In this document: positions 1-7,279 of the stretch, in pieces
Layout: each line of letters opens with the position of its first letter
Numbering within the stretch: the stretch's first letter is position 1
NCBI GenBank assembly: GCA_965223405.1
Contig: CBDCWO010000006.1
Coordinates: 5,518,001-5,582,000, forward strand
Direction of reading: 5' to 3'
Source of the DNA: CBDCWO01 sp965223405
GTDB lineage: Bacteria; Bacteroidota; Bacteroidia; Chitinophagales; Saprospiraceae
DNA: 64,000 bases
Position numbers and translations under genes: made by a program
The notes under the pieces: generated by a model
The model's input: only the letters and a program-made list of their open reading frames with translations
Told to the model about the DNA's origin: nothing
Database searches by the model: none

Positions 1-399
1 ACCAATAAAATCGATCGAGCTATCAGTACAGCGGTAAGGGAAATTATTAGAACCCAGGGAAATATTACAGTTAAGTCTTTGGCCGAAAATACTCATATGA
101 GCATTCGGCAATTTAGAAGAAGGTTTCAGGACAAAATTGGAGTTTCTCCCAAACAATACATGAAGATTATACGAATATCGTACATTGCTAGATTGACATT
201 ATGTCAAAAGTTTGATCGTTTAACAGACCTGGCCTATGAAGCGGGATTTTCGGATCAATCCCATTTAACAAGGGAATTTAAATCTATTGCTGGAATCAAT
301 CCCAATGGATTTCGTCAAGAACCCCATCCCATTTTTGATAACCTTATAAAGAAATACAAAACCATAACAACTAGCCAGGAATTACATATGAAATATTAG
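1..399 (+). CDS. AraC-family transcriptional regulator, C-terminal part (5' end outside window)
   Basis: The frame is open from the first base, so this is the 3' end of a longer gene. The visible ~132 residues form an AraC/XylS DNA-binding domain. A first helix-turn-helix covers roughly 'VKSLAENTHMSIRQFRRRF', followed by the typical phrase 'GVSPKQYMKIIRI'. A second helix-turn-helix carries the family signature 'AYEAGFSDQSHLTREFK'. The N-terminal sensor or dimerisation part is missing, so ligand and targets cannot be read. A TTG at 79 could be mistaken for the start, but in-frame homologous sequence continues upstream of it. The next gene starts 27 bases downstream on the same strand and could be co-transcribed. 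Confidence 0.9.
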   Translation, partial: TNKIDRAISTAVREIIRTQGNITVKSLAENTHMSIRQFRRRFQDKIGVSPKQYMKIIRISYIARLTLCQKFDRLTDLAYEAGFSDQSHLTREFKSIAGINPNGFRQEPHPIFDNLIKKYKTITTSQELHMKY

Positions 400-426
400 T
401 AAAGCCTGCGGGCAAAACGAAATGAA

Positions 427-1419
427 ATGAAAACTCTAATTTTTTGTTTATTTGGATTTATTTACTTGACTTCATGTGGTCAATTGGATGCAGACCATCG
501 ACATTATGACGAAACCGTCAAATACTTAAATTCTCCTGTACAGCTATCAGAGGCACCAGAATTGTTCCTGAGTAGCGCCCATACGATCAGAGATGTAGCG
601 CTATCCGGAGATGGAACCAGGATGTTGTACACCATGCAAAGTTTGAAATTCAGAAAAAGCACTGTTGTGCAGCGGGTACTAAAAGATGGGGAATGGATCA
701 GCCCACAATTGGTTTCGTTTGCCGGAAGATATCGGGATTTGGAACCTTTTTTTCATCCAGATGGTACAAAATTATTTTTTGCATCCGATCGTCCGGACCA
801 AGAAAATGGAGAACCAGCGGATTTCAACATATGGTATGTTGATTACCAAAATGGTCAATTTGGAGAACCCGTGAAGCTCGATTCCAATGTCAATCAATCA
901 GGTAATGAGTTCTATCCCAGTGTTGCGATGAATGGTAATCTATACTTTACTGCAGAACGTCAGGAAGGGAAAGGAAGTGAAGACATTTTTGTCAGTTATT
1001 ACCGAGATGGAAATTACACCAAAGCACTACCTCTGGATTCGGTCAATTCCGTAGGCTATGAATTCAACGCCTATATATCACCCGATGAATCGCTTTTAAT
1101 CAGTACAGTTTATGGAAGAGCTGATGACCATGGCAAAGGAGATCTATACGTATTTCGAAAACTCCCGGATGGACAATGGGATTCGGGCACCAATTTGGGA
1201 TCCTTGATCAATGGACCATATTTAGATTATAGCCCTTTTTTAGATATCAATAATCAGATCTTATATTTTAGTTCGGAAAGAGAAGGATTTCCCGCAAGCG
1301 GAAAGGATATCCCAGATTACCGGACCTGGATGGAATTGCTTGATGCTCCTCGAAATGGAACGAGTAATGTCTATGCCATCCATTGGAAATTAAATAGTTT
1401 ACCATTGAAAACTGATTGA
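427..1419 (+). CDS. PD40/WD40-like beta-propeller lipoprotein
   Basis: 330 residues. It begins with a lipoprotein signal (short basic start, hydrophobic run, then 'LTSCGQ' with the lipobox cysteine near residue 17), so it is probably anchored in the envelope. The body has repeated TolB-type PD40 blades: 'ALSGDGTRMLYT', 'FFHPDGTKLFFASDR', 'YISPDESLLIST' and 'FLDINNQILYFSSER'. Such propellers in Bacteroidota are usually binding or scaffold modules with no assigned reaction. The start is the ATG at 427; an ATG five bases upstream stops after two codons. It follows the AraC-type gene and converges with the S4 gene. The specific function is unknown. Confidence 0.85.
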   Translation: MKTLIFCLFGFIYLTSCGQLDADHRHYDETVKYLNSPVQLSEAPELFLSSAHTIRDVALSGDGTRMLYTMQSLKFRKSTVVQRVLKDGEWISPQLVSFAGRYRDLEPFFHPDGTKLFFASDRPDQENGEPADFNIWYVDYQNGQFGEPVKLDSNVNQSGNEFYPSVAMNGNLYFTAERQEGKGSEDIFVSYYRDGNYTKALPLDSVNSVGYEFNAYISPDESLLISTVYGRADDHGKGDLYVFRKLPDGQWDSGTNLGSLINGPYLDYSPFLDINNQILYFSSEREGFPASGKDIPDYRTWMELLDAPRNGTSNVYAIHWKLNSLPLKTD

Positions 1420-1429
1420 ATTCTTCAAT
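1415..1429. terminator. short AT-rich hairpin between convergent genes
   Basis: The stem ATTGAA, loop TTC, stem TTCAAT overlaps the stop codon of the propeller gene and is followed by a short T run, eight bases before the end of the convergent S4 gene. It could act as a weak two-way terminator. The stem is short and AT-rich, so support is modest. Confidence 0.3.
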
Positions 1430-1436
1430 TTTCAGA

Positions 1437-1823
1437 CTACCTTAGTTTAAATTTGTCAATTTCCCTTCTTTCTTTTTTGGTAGGTCGACCTTCTCCCTTT
1501 TCTCTGAATTCAGGACGCATTCGCTTCACTGAAAACCATTTTTCGAACTTATACAGCTCTTCCGGCGGTGTAAGGTCGGAGTAACATGCAACAGCCAGTG
1601 GTGCACCGACACGTTTTGCAATTACTTTGATTACTTGATAGCGAAAACTGAAGCCATCTTTTTTGACAATAATTTGGTCACCAGCTTGAATGGGGGTACT
1701 TGCCTTAATAGGAGTGCCGGTTAAGCTTAATACTTTATTGTTTTTACAAGCATCAGTGGCTCGAGTTCGAGTTTTAAAAATACGGACACTCCACAACCAT
1801 TTATCGATTCTAACCTTAGGCAT
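1437..1823 (-). CDS. hslR: S4-domain RNA-binding protein (Hsp15/HslR-like)
   Basis: 128 residues. The N-terminal S4 RNA-binding fold begins 'MPKVRIDKWLWSVRIFKTR', the classic HslR opening, and the C-terminus is strongly basic ('GRPTKKERREIDKFK'). In E. coli, Hsp15 binds 50S subunits carrying nascent chains after translation aborts; the same role here is inferred from family. It is the last gene of a minus-strand operon. Its start lies one base after the PPK2 stop, so translational coupling is likely. Length is normal for the family. Confidence 0.88.
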   Translation of the reverse strand: MPKVRIDKWLWSVRIFKTRTRATDACKNNKVLSLTGTPIKASTPIQAGDQIIVKKDGFSFRYQVIKVIAKRVGAPLAVACYSDLTPPEELYKFEKWFSVKRMRPEFREKGEGRPTKKERREIDKFKLR

Positions 1824-1824
1824 A

Positions 1825-2565
1825 TTATTTTTTCTTAATAACAGGGTACCTTGGATTAAGCGATTTTAGTTTTTCCAAAGTAATTTTAGCAACTACATAA
1901 TTACGATACCATCTGGAGTCAACTGGCACAATATGCCATGGGATTTTACTCCAATTGATAGCATCCTGATAGCATGCCATGTACTCTTCCCAATGCTCCC
2001 TTTCTTTCCAGTCGTCGGGATTGTGTTTCCAGTTTTTCCTTGGTACCTCTATGCGTTCTTGAAGTTTCTCTTCCTGCCTGCTTTTAGAAATATGCAAGAA
2101 AAATTTCAGAATTGTGGTATTGTTATCGGCTATAAGAAGCCTTTCAAAATTATTGATGGCATTCATCCGCGCCTTGACTCTATCTTCGTCTATCCAACGG
2201 TGAACTCGCTGGATTAGAATATCTTCATAGTGAGAGCGAATAAAGATTTGAATATGTCCTTTGGTTGGAGCTTGTTTGTGAACCCGCCATAAAAAATCAT
2301 GTGCAAATTCCAGATCGGTAGGTTTTTTAAAGGAATAGGCACTAATACCTGAGGCATTACAATATCGAAATACATTTTTGGTGATGCCATCCTTACCGGA
2401 AGCATCCATCCCTTGTAGGACAATTAGTACACTATGTTTTTTTTCAGCATAGATCCTTGCTTGAAGATCAGCTATTTCCTGAGCTAAATCTTTTGTTTCT
2501 TCCTTAATGTTCTCTTTCTTTAATCCGCTGGGAGGAACCGTTGATATTTCTGATAAATTAATCAT
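1825..2565 (-). CDS. polyphosphate kinase 2 family protein (class III-like)
   Basis: 246 residues. The Walker A-like loop 'GMDASGKDG' lies at residues 52-60. The lid/substrate motifs 'PTDLEFAHDFLWRVHKQAP' and 'RSHYEDIL' (110-117) resemble PPK2 class III enzymes, which use polyphosphate to phosphorylate AMP or ADP. Cytoplasmic, no signal peptide. One departure is Ile before the 'RSHYED' arginine, where homologues often have Asn. It sits 10 bases after the DUF58 gene and one base before the S4 gene, so all three are probably one transcript. A separate PPK1 gene lies near 20-22 kb. Substrate preference (AMP or ADP) is inferred, not shown. Confidence 0.88.
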   Translation of the reverse strand: MINLSEISTVPPSGLKKENIKEETKDLAQEIADLQARIYAEKKHSVLIVLQGMDASGKDGITKNVFRYCNASGISAYSFKKPTDLEFAHDFLWRVHKQAPTKGHIQIFIRSHYEDILIQRVHRWIDEDRVKARMNAINNFERLLIADNNTTILKFFLHISKSRQEEKLQERIEVPRKNWKHNPDDWKEREHWEEYMACYQDAINWSKIPWHIVPVDSRWYRNYVVAKITLEKLKSLNPRYPVIKKK

Positions 2566-2575
2566 GTGAAACCTT

Positions 2576-3505
2576 TTAAATTTTCATTTTACTTCTTTTA
2601 ACCAAGTAGGCCTGTAATATATTTGCATAACCGGCGTGGATATCAGCAGGAACAAAATCAATTTGATACTGTAGACATTTCAGCTTAATTTCATTGATGA
2701 CGTGATCAATTTTTTCACGATATAATTTTTCTACCTCCTTTGGTTGCAATCTCAACTTTTCACCAGTTTCAATATCAATAAATAAATAAGGTCGATTTTC
2801 ATATTGAAACTCCACTTCTTTTTGTCTATCTACAACATGAAAGAGAATCACCTCGTGTTTGGCGTACTTCAAATGTTGCAGAGCTGCAAATAGTTCACTC
2901 AATTCTTCCTGGCTTTCAAACATATCGCTAAATACGATCACCAAAGATCGCTTATGAACACTCTCTGCTATTTGATGAAGTGCTTGAGCAGCGAATGTAC
3001 CTTTGTTGGTTATACGATCATTATAGGCATTAGTAAGATAGGTGAGCAATAGTTTATAATGAGAAATATTGCTTTTGCAGGGAGTATGTCGATGAACTGA
3101 GCTGTCAAAAAGACTTAATCCAAAGGCATCTCGCTGTTTGCGGAGGAGGTTGATCAATGAAGCAGCTCCTAGGATAGAAAATTGCATTTTGTTAAATGGG
3201 AATTTTCCCTGGGTATCCAGTTCAGGGAAATACATACTTGAAGAAGTATCAACTACAATCTGGCACCTTAAGTTGGTTTCTTCTTCATACCTCTTAACAA
3301 ACAGTTTATCAGTACGCGCAAATACTTTCCAATCGATATTACGGGTGGATTCGCCTTGATTGTAAACTCGATGTTCAGCGAATTCTACTGAAAATCCATG
3401 AAACGGACTTTTGTGTAGCCCAATAATAAATCCTTCAACCACCTGTTTGGCAAGGAGTTCGAGATTATTGAGATCCCGAACCGCATATTGATCAAATATT
3501 TCCAT
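2576..3505 (-). CDS. DUF58 / von Willebrand A-like protein
   Basis: 309 residues. The hallmark DUF58 stretch is present at about residues 53-76 ('STRNIDWKVFARTDKLFVK', then acidic residues). It is followed by a vWA-like metal site, D-T-S-S-S, from Asp86. DUF58 proteins usually work with MoxR AAA ATPases in envelope or stress functions; no moxR gene is in view. No signal peptide or clear membrane segment is visible, so it is probably cytoplasmic. It is the first gene of the DUF58-PPK2-S4 operon. The pairing with a polyphosphate-dependent kinase is unusual and of unknown meaning. Confidence 0.85.
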   Translation of the reverse strand: MEIFDQYAVRDLNNLELLAKQVVEGFIIGLHKSPFHGFSVEFAEHRVYNQGESTRNIDWKVFARTDKLFVKRYEEETNLRCQIVVDTSSSMYFPELDTQGKFPFNKMQFSILGAASLINLLRKQRDAFGLSLFDSSVHRHTPCKSNISHYKLLLTYLTNAYNDRITNKGTFAAQALHQIAESVHKRSLVIVFSDMFESQEELSELFAALQHLKYAKHEVILFHVVDRQKEVEFQYENRPYLFIDIETGEKLRLQPKEVEKLYREKIDHVINEIKLKCLQYQIDFVPADIHAGYANILQAYLVKRSKMKI

Positions 3506-3656
3506 AAACTATTTTACAAATTTTATCCTTGATTATTGTCTAAGATGGATCTAAATTTTCAGAAAACCAATTCAAGGGAGTAATAATAAAACGAAAAATT
3601 CTTGGACAAAGGTTTCAAATTTTGGAAAGCGGTTTTTTACTTTATTAAGACAATCC

Positions 3657-3860
3657 AATGAAGTGGTTTAAAAACAGATGTTAAAATGAGTTGTATGCGC
3701 TTGATTTTCAAGATGAAGCTCTTTTGGAGATGCATAGCCGTAGCTAGCGCCTCCGCTGAGTAGCTTTGGCGCTCGCGGATGGATCGAGAAAAAGCTGATA
3801 TATTGAGGATCAATGGTATGCAAATCAATTAACAATTTGTTTTTAAATCACTTCAATAGT
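3657..3860 (-). repeat. repeat family A, copy 1 (MITE-like, ~200 bp)
   Basis: Read on the minus strand, this element matches the plus-strand sequence at 45638-45984 over nearly its whole length apart from insertions in the other copy. Its two ends are imperfect inverted repeats of about 40 bases: each contains GAAGTG(A/G)TTTAAAAACA followed by an AT-rich tract. The interior carries GCGCTAGCTACGGCTATGCA and TCAATATATCAGCTTTTTCT. It holds no credible gene; the short open frames in both copies are by-products. The structure suggests a non-autonomous mobile or palindromic element. No transposase relative is in this window. Confidence 0.8.
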
Positions 3861-3893
3861 AGAATCTCAGAAAGCGCTATTCGCAATGATCAG

Positions 3894-3925
3894 GAAATAA
3901 AAATAGGCTGCCATAAGACAGCCTA
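3894..3925 (-). terminator. intrinsic terminator of trxA
   Basis: On the minus strand the sequence reads TAGGCTG, a short loop, CAGCCTA, then TTTTTATTT. This is a seven-pair GC-containing stem followed by a U-rich tract, starting about 30 bases after the trxA stop codon. It is the clearest classical terminator in the window. Confidence 0.8.
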
Positions 3926-3956
3926 ATTATTTCATTTTACCATGTGTATAAAAAGA

Positions 3957-4277
3957 TTAGGACAAATGGGGTTCAAGCTTTTTTATCAATACTTGCTTGC
4001 TGGTAGCCCCAACTTGCTTATCTACAACCTGTCCATCTTTGATAAAAAGAATGGTCGGGATGCTTCGAACGCCAAATTTCATGCTCACATTGGGATTCTC
4101 GTCCACATTCACTTTACCTACCAGAACTTGACCATCATAATCATGCGATAATTCTTCAATGATTGGGGTAATCATTCGGCAGGGGCCACACCATTCAGCC
4201 CAAAAGTCAACCACAGAAACTGTACCTTCAGCTAAAGCTGTAGTATCGAAATTTTCATCAGTAAATTCAAATGCCAT
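3957..4277 (-). CDS. trxA: thioredoxin
   Basis: 106 residues, the normal size for a single-domain thioredoxin. The active site W-C-G-P-C lies at residues 29-33 ('FWAEWCGPCRMI') and the cis-proline loop is 'RSIPTILFI'. There is no signal peptide, so it is a cytosolic dithiol-disulfide reductant. The gene stands alone, with a -7 promoter element at 4352-4360 and an intrinsic terminator just downstream. No odd features. Confidence 0.97.
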   Translation of the reverse strand: MAFEFTDENFDTTALAEGTVSVVDFWAEWCGPCRMITPIIEELSHDYDGQVLVGKVNVDENPNVSMKFGVRSIPTILFIKDGQVVDKQVGATSKQVLIKKLEPHLS

Positions 4278-4351
4278 TAGAAATAATTTTCAGTATTTAT
4301 TAATTCAAATTAAATATGATCTTTAACAGTTGTCTTTTAAAATAAGTTGCA

Positions 4352-4360
4352 GCAAATGTA
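4352..4360 (-). promoter_or_regulatory. candidate Bacteroidota -7 element upstream of trxA
   Basis: The minus strand reads TACATTTGC, matching the Bacteroidota consensus TAnnTTTG(C), 75 bases before the trxA start. A clear -33 TTG element at the right spacing was not found. Confidence 0.45.
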
Positions 4361-4417
4361 CAAAGAACAGCTTAAATTGTCGTTTAAAGTACAAATTATT
4401 GCATTCGACTATATAAT

Positions 4418-5503
4418 ATGAACCGATTTATACGGATATCATGGTTGGGAATCGTACTAGGCCTAGGAGCTTTGTTTACCAAGTGGATTGTAGGATCTCA
4501 TTCGATATTTATTGAACAGGTATATGGCCAAACCGTATTCCCAATAATTAGGAATATTTTAGGCTGGGTGGTACCCTGGATTCCATTTCCCGCGTTATTC
4601 CTCGTGATATTTTCTATACTTACCATCTTACTAGGGATAATGATTCAGAGTTGGACCCAAAGGAAAAAACACACCTGGAGGAATTTGATATATTATTTGA
4701 CGTTGAGAGTGGGTGGTTTGGTGGGGTTCCTTATCTTTTTATTTTATACACTTTGGGGTTTTAATTATGGCCGGCCAGACTTCAAGCACCGAATGCAAGT
4801 TCAAACCTCTTTTTTGAACGATTCCGCCATCTTGCAAGAATTTAATTGGATTCAAGACAGTATTATATATTACTGTTTGGATCCTGCCGTGATAGAAGCT
4901 AGAAAAAGTGATTTCAGGTGGGGAACTGAGTATAATGAAGAGATACAAGCATTGGTGAAAGAGATCTTGCAAGAATTTAATTTTCCCTATTCTGGGAATG
5001 TACCACTCCGAAAATTGAAGCCTAAGGGAATTCTACTTTGTATCAATACGGCCGGATTCTATTTACCTTTTACAGGAGAAGCTCAATTTGACCAGGGAAT
5101 GTATGGTCTCCAGTGGCCTTATACGGCTGCCCATGAATACTTCCACGGTTTCGGAGTAACCAACGAAGGTGATTGTAATTTTTTAGCGATGTTGGTATGT
5201 TTACGATCTGATAATCCCGTTATTAAATACTCAGGATTGGTATCGTATTGGAGACGTGTAGCACGGGAAGTTTATAAGTTTAATAAACCTTTATTTCGCG
5301 AAAAATCGAATGCCTTGCCGGTTGAATTTCATCAAGACTTGGAAAGCATTCGCAATTACTTAAATCGTTATCCAGAGATTTTTCCTTCGGTTAGAAATGC
5401 AGTCTATAATCAATACCTGAAATCTCATGGTATTAAAGAAGGTATGCGTAGCTACAATCAAGTTATTATTTTGCTGCACCACTATAGGAATATGGAGTAT
5501 TGA
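4418..5503 (+). CDS. DUF3810-type membrane protein with HExxH motif
   Basis: 361 residues. The N-terminal third has about three hydrophobic segments (residues ~8-30, ~45-75 and ~90-115). The rest is a soluble domain with a zinc-peptidase-like motif H-E-Y-F-H at residues 239-243, followed by 'GVTNEGDCNFLA', whose glutamate could be a third ligand. This pattern fits the DUF3810 family, often suspected to be membrane-linked metalloproteases; activity is not established. It is transcribed divergently from trxA. The start is the ATG directly before 'NRFIRISWLG'. Confidence 0.8.
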   Translation: MNRFIRISWLGIVLGLGALFTKWIVGSHSIFIEQVYGQTVFPIIRNILGWVVPWIPFPALFLVIFSILTILLGIMIQSWTQRKKHTWRNLIYYLTLRVGGLVGFLIFLFYTLWGFNYGRPDFKHRMQVQTSFLNDSAILQEFNWIQDSIIYYCLDPAVIEARKSDFRWGTEYNEEIQALVKEILQEFNFPYSGNVPLRKLKPKGILLCINTAGFYLPFTGEAQFDQGMYGLQWPYTAAHEYFHGFGVTNEGDCNFLAMLVCLRSDNPVIKYSGLVSYWRRVAREVYKFNKPLFREKSNALPVEFHQDLESIRNYLNRYPEIFPSVRNAVYNQYLKSHGIKEGMRSYNQVIILLHHYRNMEY

Positions 5504-5835
5504 GATGTGAGTATTGAGTGGTGAGTAGTGTGGTGTAGATGCCTTGTAGATGCCTAAATAAGGTTGCCCAAGTTCGATGGTCTGTGAATCGGAATCTGTG
5601 CTCTGTTTTCTATCTTCTATTTCAGTTTTCGTCTCAATACTTGCTACTCAATGTAGAGTATCGAGGGTGTCAGATCAGGTATCAAGGATGTCGAGGTATC
5701 AAGGGAGTCTGATGACTGAAGTGTATTGAGAATTAATAATCGATTAAATTCTGTCTGTTGCCTGGTTTCAGTTTGTCTCAAAACTAACAGCTGCTCACAA
5801 TTCACAACTCATAACTCACAACTCATAACTTGCCA
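5504..5835. repeat. gene-free spacer with degenerate inverted low-complexity repeats
   Basis: The left end (5504-5535) is built of GTGAG/TTGAG/GTGAGTAG words. The right end (5793-5830) consists of their approximate reverse complements, CTCACAATTCACAACTCATAACTCACAACTCATAA. Internal short direct repeats include TAGATGCC twice (~5536-5555) and GGTATCAAGG twice (~5679-5705). The two ends could pair in RNA or single-stranded DNA. No gene is supported here; the upstream extension of the MoaD-like frame into this region has repeat-like composition. Confidence 0.6.
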
Positions 5836-5887
5836 AATCAGAGTTTTTTGTATATTCGAAACTGACGTCATTGGTAAGCCTATTAAA

Positions 5888-6163
5888 ATGCCAACAGTAA
5901 AATTTACGAAAGCCCTTAAAAGATTTTTTCCAACCCTTGAGGATACCTTGGAAGTAAAAGGGAATAAGGTTAAAGACATTATTGGTGAAATTGACGCACT
6001 TTATCCGGGCCTTGCTGGATACATCGTTGATGAGCAAGGTCAATTGAGAAAACATGTAAATATTTTCATCAATTCACAATGGATTGAAGATGAACTTACA
6101 TTAAGTGATGCAGTTGGGAAAAACGATGAGATTTTTATAATTCAAGCTTTATCTGGAGGATGA
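5888..6163 (+). CDS. MoaD/ThiS-family ubiquitin-like protein
   Basis: 91 residues from the ATG at 5888 ('MPTVKFTKALKRFFP'). It has a beta-grasp pattern with 'RKHVNIFINSQWIEDELTL' and ends in the diagnostic di-glycine '...QALSGG'. In MoaD/ThiS proteins the C-terminal glycine is adenylated and then carries sulfur or is conjugated. An upstream TTG at 5726 would add 54 repeat-derived residues and was rejected. The stop overlaps the start of the next gene (ATGA), implying coupled translation with the Asp-box propeller. No E1-like MoeB/ThiF or molybdopterin gene is nearby, so a cofactor-synthesis role is uncertain. Confidence 0.85.
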   Translation: MPTVKFTKALKRFFPTLEDTLEVKGNKVKDIIGEIDALYPGLAGYIVDEQGQLRKHVNIFINSQWIEDELTLSDAVGKNDEIFIIQALSGG

Positions 6164-7227
6164 AAAAAATATTGATTGCAACCCGGAAGGGTTTGGTTAT
6201 TATGGAAAAGAGTCGGAATGGCTGGAAAATTATTGGTGATCATTTTTTAGGTGTACCCGTGGCTATGATTTATGTAAATCCTCATGATCATAGTTGGTGG
6301 ACAGCTTTAGATCATGGTCATTGGGGAATCAAGCTTCAACATTCACGCGATGAAGGTAACTCATGGCAAGAAATCCTACCTCCAGCATATCCGACTGATG
6401 CAGAAATTAAACCGGGAGTTGCTGCTACACTCAAATATATATGGGCATTTTGTGCTCAAAAAGACCAAACGTTATGGGTTGGTTCTGAGCCCGGGGGATT
6501 GTTTAGTAGCCAAAATGGTTCAAATTTTACATTGATTGATTCATTATGGAATCATCCCAGTAGAGAAAAACATTGGTTTGGCGGGGGAAGGGACTATCCT
6601 GGTATCCACTCGATTATTGAAGATCCAAGAGATCCGGACCATCTGTATATTGGCATCAGTTGTGCAGGTGTTTTTGAAACTTATGACCGGGGCCAATCCT
6701 GGAAGGTAAGGAATGTAGGATTACGAGCGGATTATCTTCCCATACCGGATGTAGAGGTCGGGCATGATCCACATTTATTGACACAATGTCAGAAGCATCC
6801 CCAATTTATGTGGCAGCAAAATCATTGTGGAATCTTTAAATCTGAAAATGGTGGCGAGACCTGGTTGGATGTAACTGATAAAAAGGGACCGGCAAACTTT
6901 GGTTTTACTATCGCGGCGGATGCAGAGAATCCTGCTTTGGCTTGGGTGGTACCTGGAATCTCTGATGAAGTAAGGGTTGCGGTCAATCGCTCATTATGTG
7001 TCTGTAGAACCGAGGATGGTGGCAAATCATGGCAAGATTTACGCAATGGTTTACCGCAAACCTATGCCTATGATATCGTGTATCGTCATAGTCTGATTCA
7101 ATCAAAGGACGAGCTGGTTTTTGGAACCACTACGGGCAATCTCTATTATTCTAATGACGGAGGGGATGGATGGACTTCTTTACAACATAATCTTGCCATG
7201 GTCTATTGTTTGGCATATACCGATTGA
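6160..7227 (+). CDS. Asp-box (BNR) beta-propeller protein
   Basis: 355 residues containing at least six Asp-box motifs: 'SRDEGNSW', 'SQNGSNF', 'TYDRGQSW', 'SENGGETW', 'TEDGGKSW' and 'SNDGGDGW'. These typify sialidase- and VPS10-like propellers. There is no signal peptide, so it is probably cytosolic, and the catalytic residues of a true sialidase are not apparent. The start overlaps the MoaD-like stop by four bases. The tight coupling suggests the two proteins act together. No reaction can be assigned. Confidence 0.85.
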   Translation: MKKILIATRKGLVIMEKSRNGWKIIGDHFLGVPVAMIYVNPHDHSWWTALDHGHWGIKLQHSRDEGNSWQEILPPAYPTDAEIKPGVAATLKYIWAFCAQKDQTLWVGSEPGGLFSSQNGSNFTLIDSLWNHPSREKHWFGGGRDYPGIHSIIEDPRDPDHLYIGISCAGVFETYDRGQSWKVRNVGLRADYLPIPDVEVGHDPHLLTQCQKHPQFMWQQNHCGIFKSENGGETWLDVTDKKGPANFGFTIAADAENPALAWVVPGISDEVRVAVNRSLCVCRTEDGGKSWQDLRNGLPQTYAYDIVYRHSLIQSKDELVFGTTTGNLYYSNDGGDGWTSLQHNLAMVYCLAYTD

Positions 7228-7279
7228 TCATTTTGAATACAATATGTATTTTCAGACTTACAAACCAACAAAATTGCAA

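Noticed and set aside
1933..2217. Plus-strand frame opposite the PPK2 gene
   Set aside because: Antisense shadow of a gene with clear family motifs on the minus strand; same reasoning applies to the other overlapping frames within recognised genes.
3637..3828. Open frame inside repeat A copy 1 (63 codons, minus strand)
   Set aside because: The first few residues match the frame in copy 2 (45669-45932), but the frames diverge at the insertions, so the similarity is that of the DNA repeat, not of a conserved protein.
5726..5887. In-frame N-terminal extension of the MoaD-like gene from a TTG
   Set aside because: The added residues come from low-complexity repeat sequence and the MoaD-like fold starts exactly at the ATG at 5888.
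7121..7279. Longer start for the CocE-type hydrolase
   Set aside because: It overlaps the propeller gene and hides a clear lipoprotein signal starting at ATG 7280.
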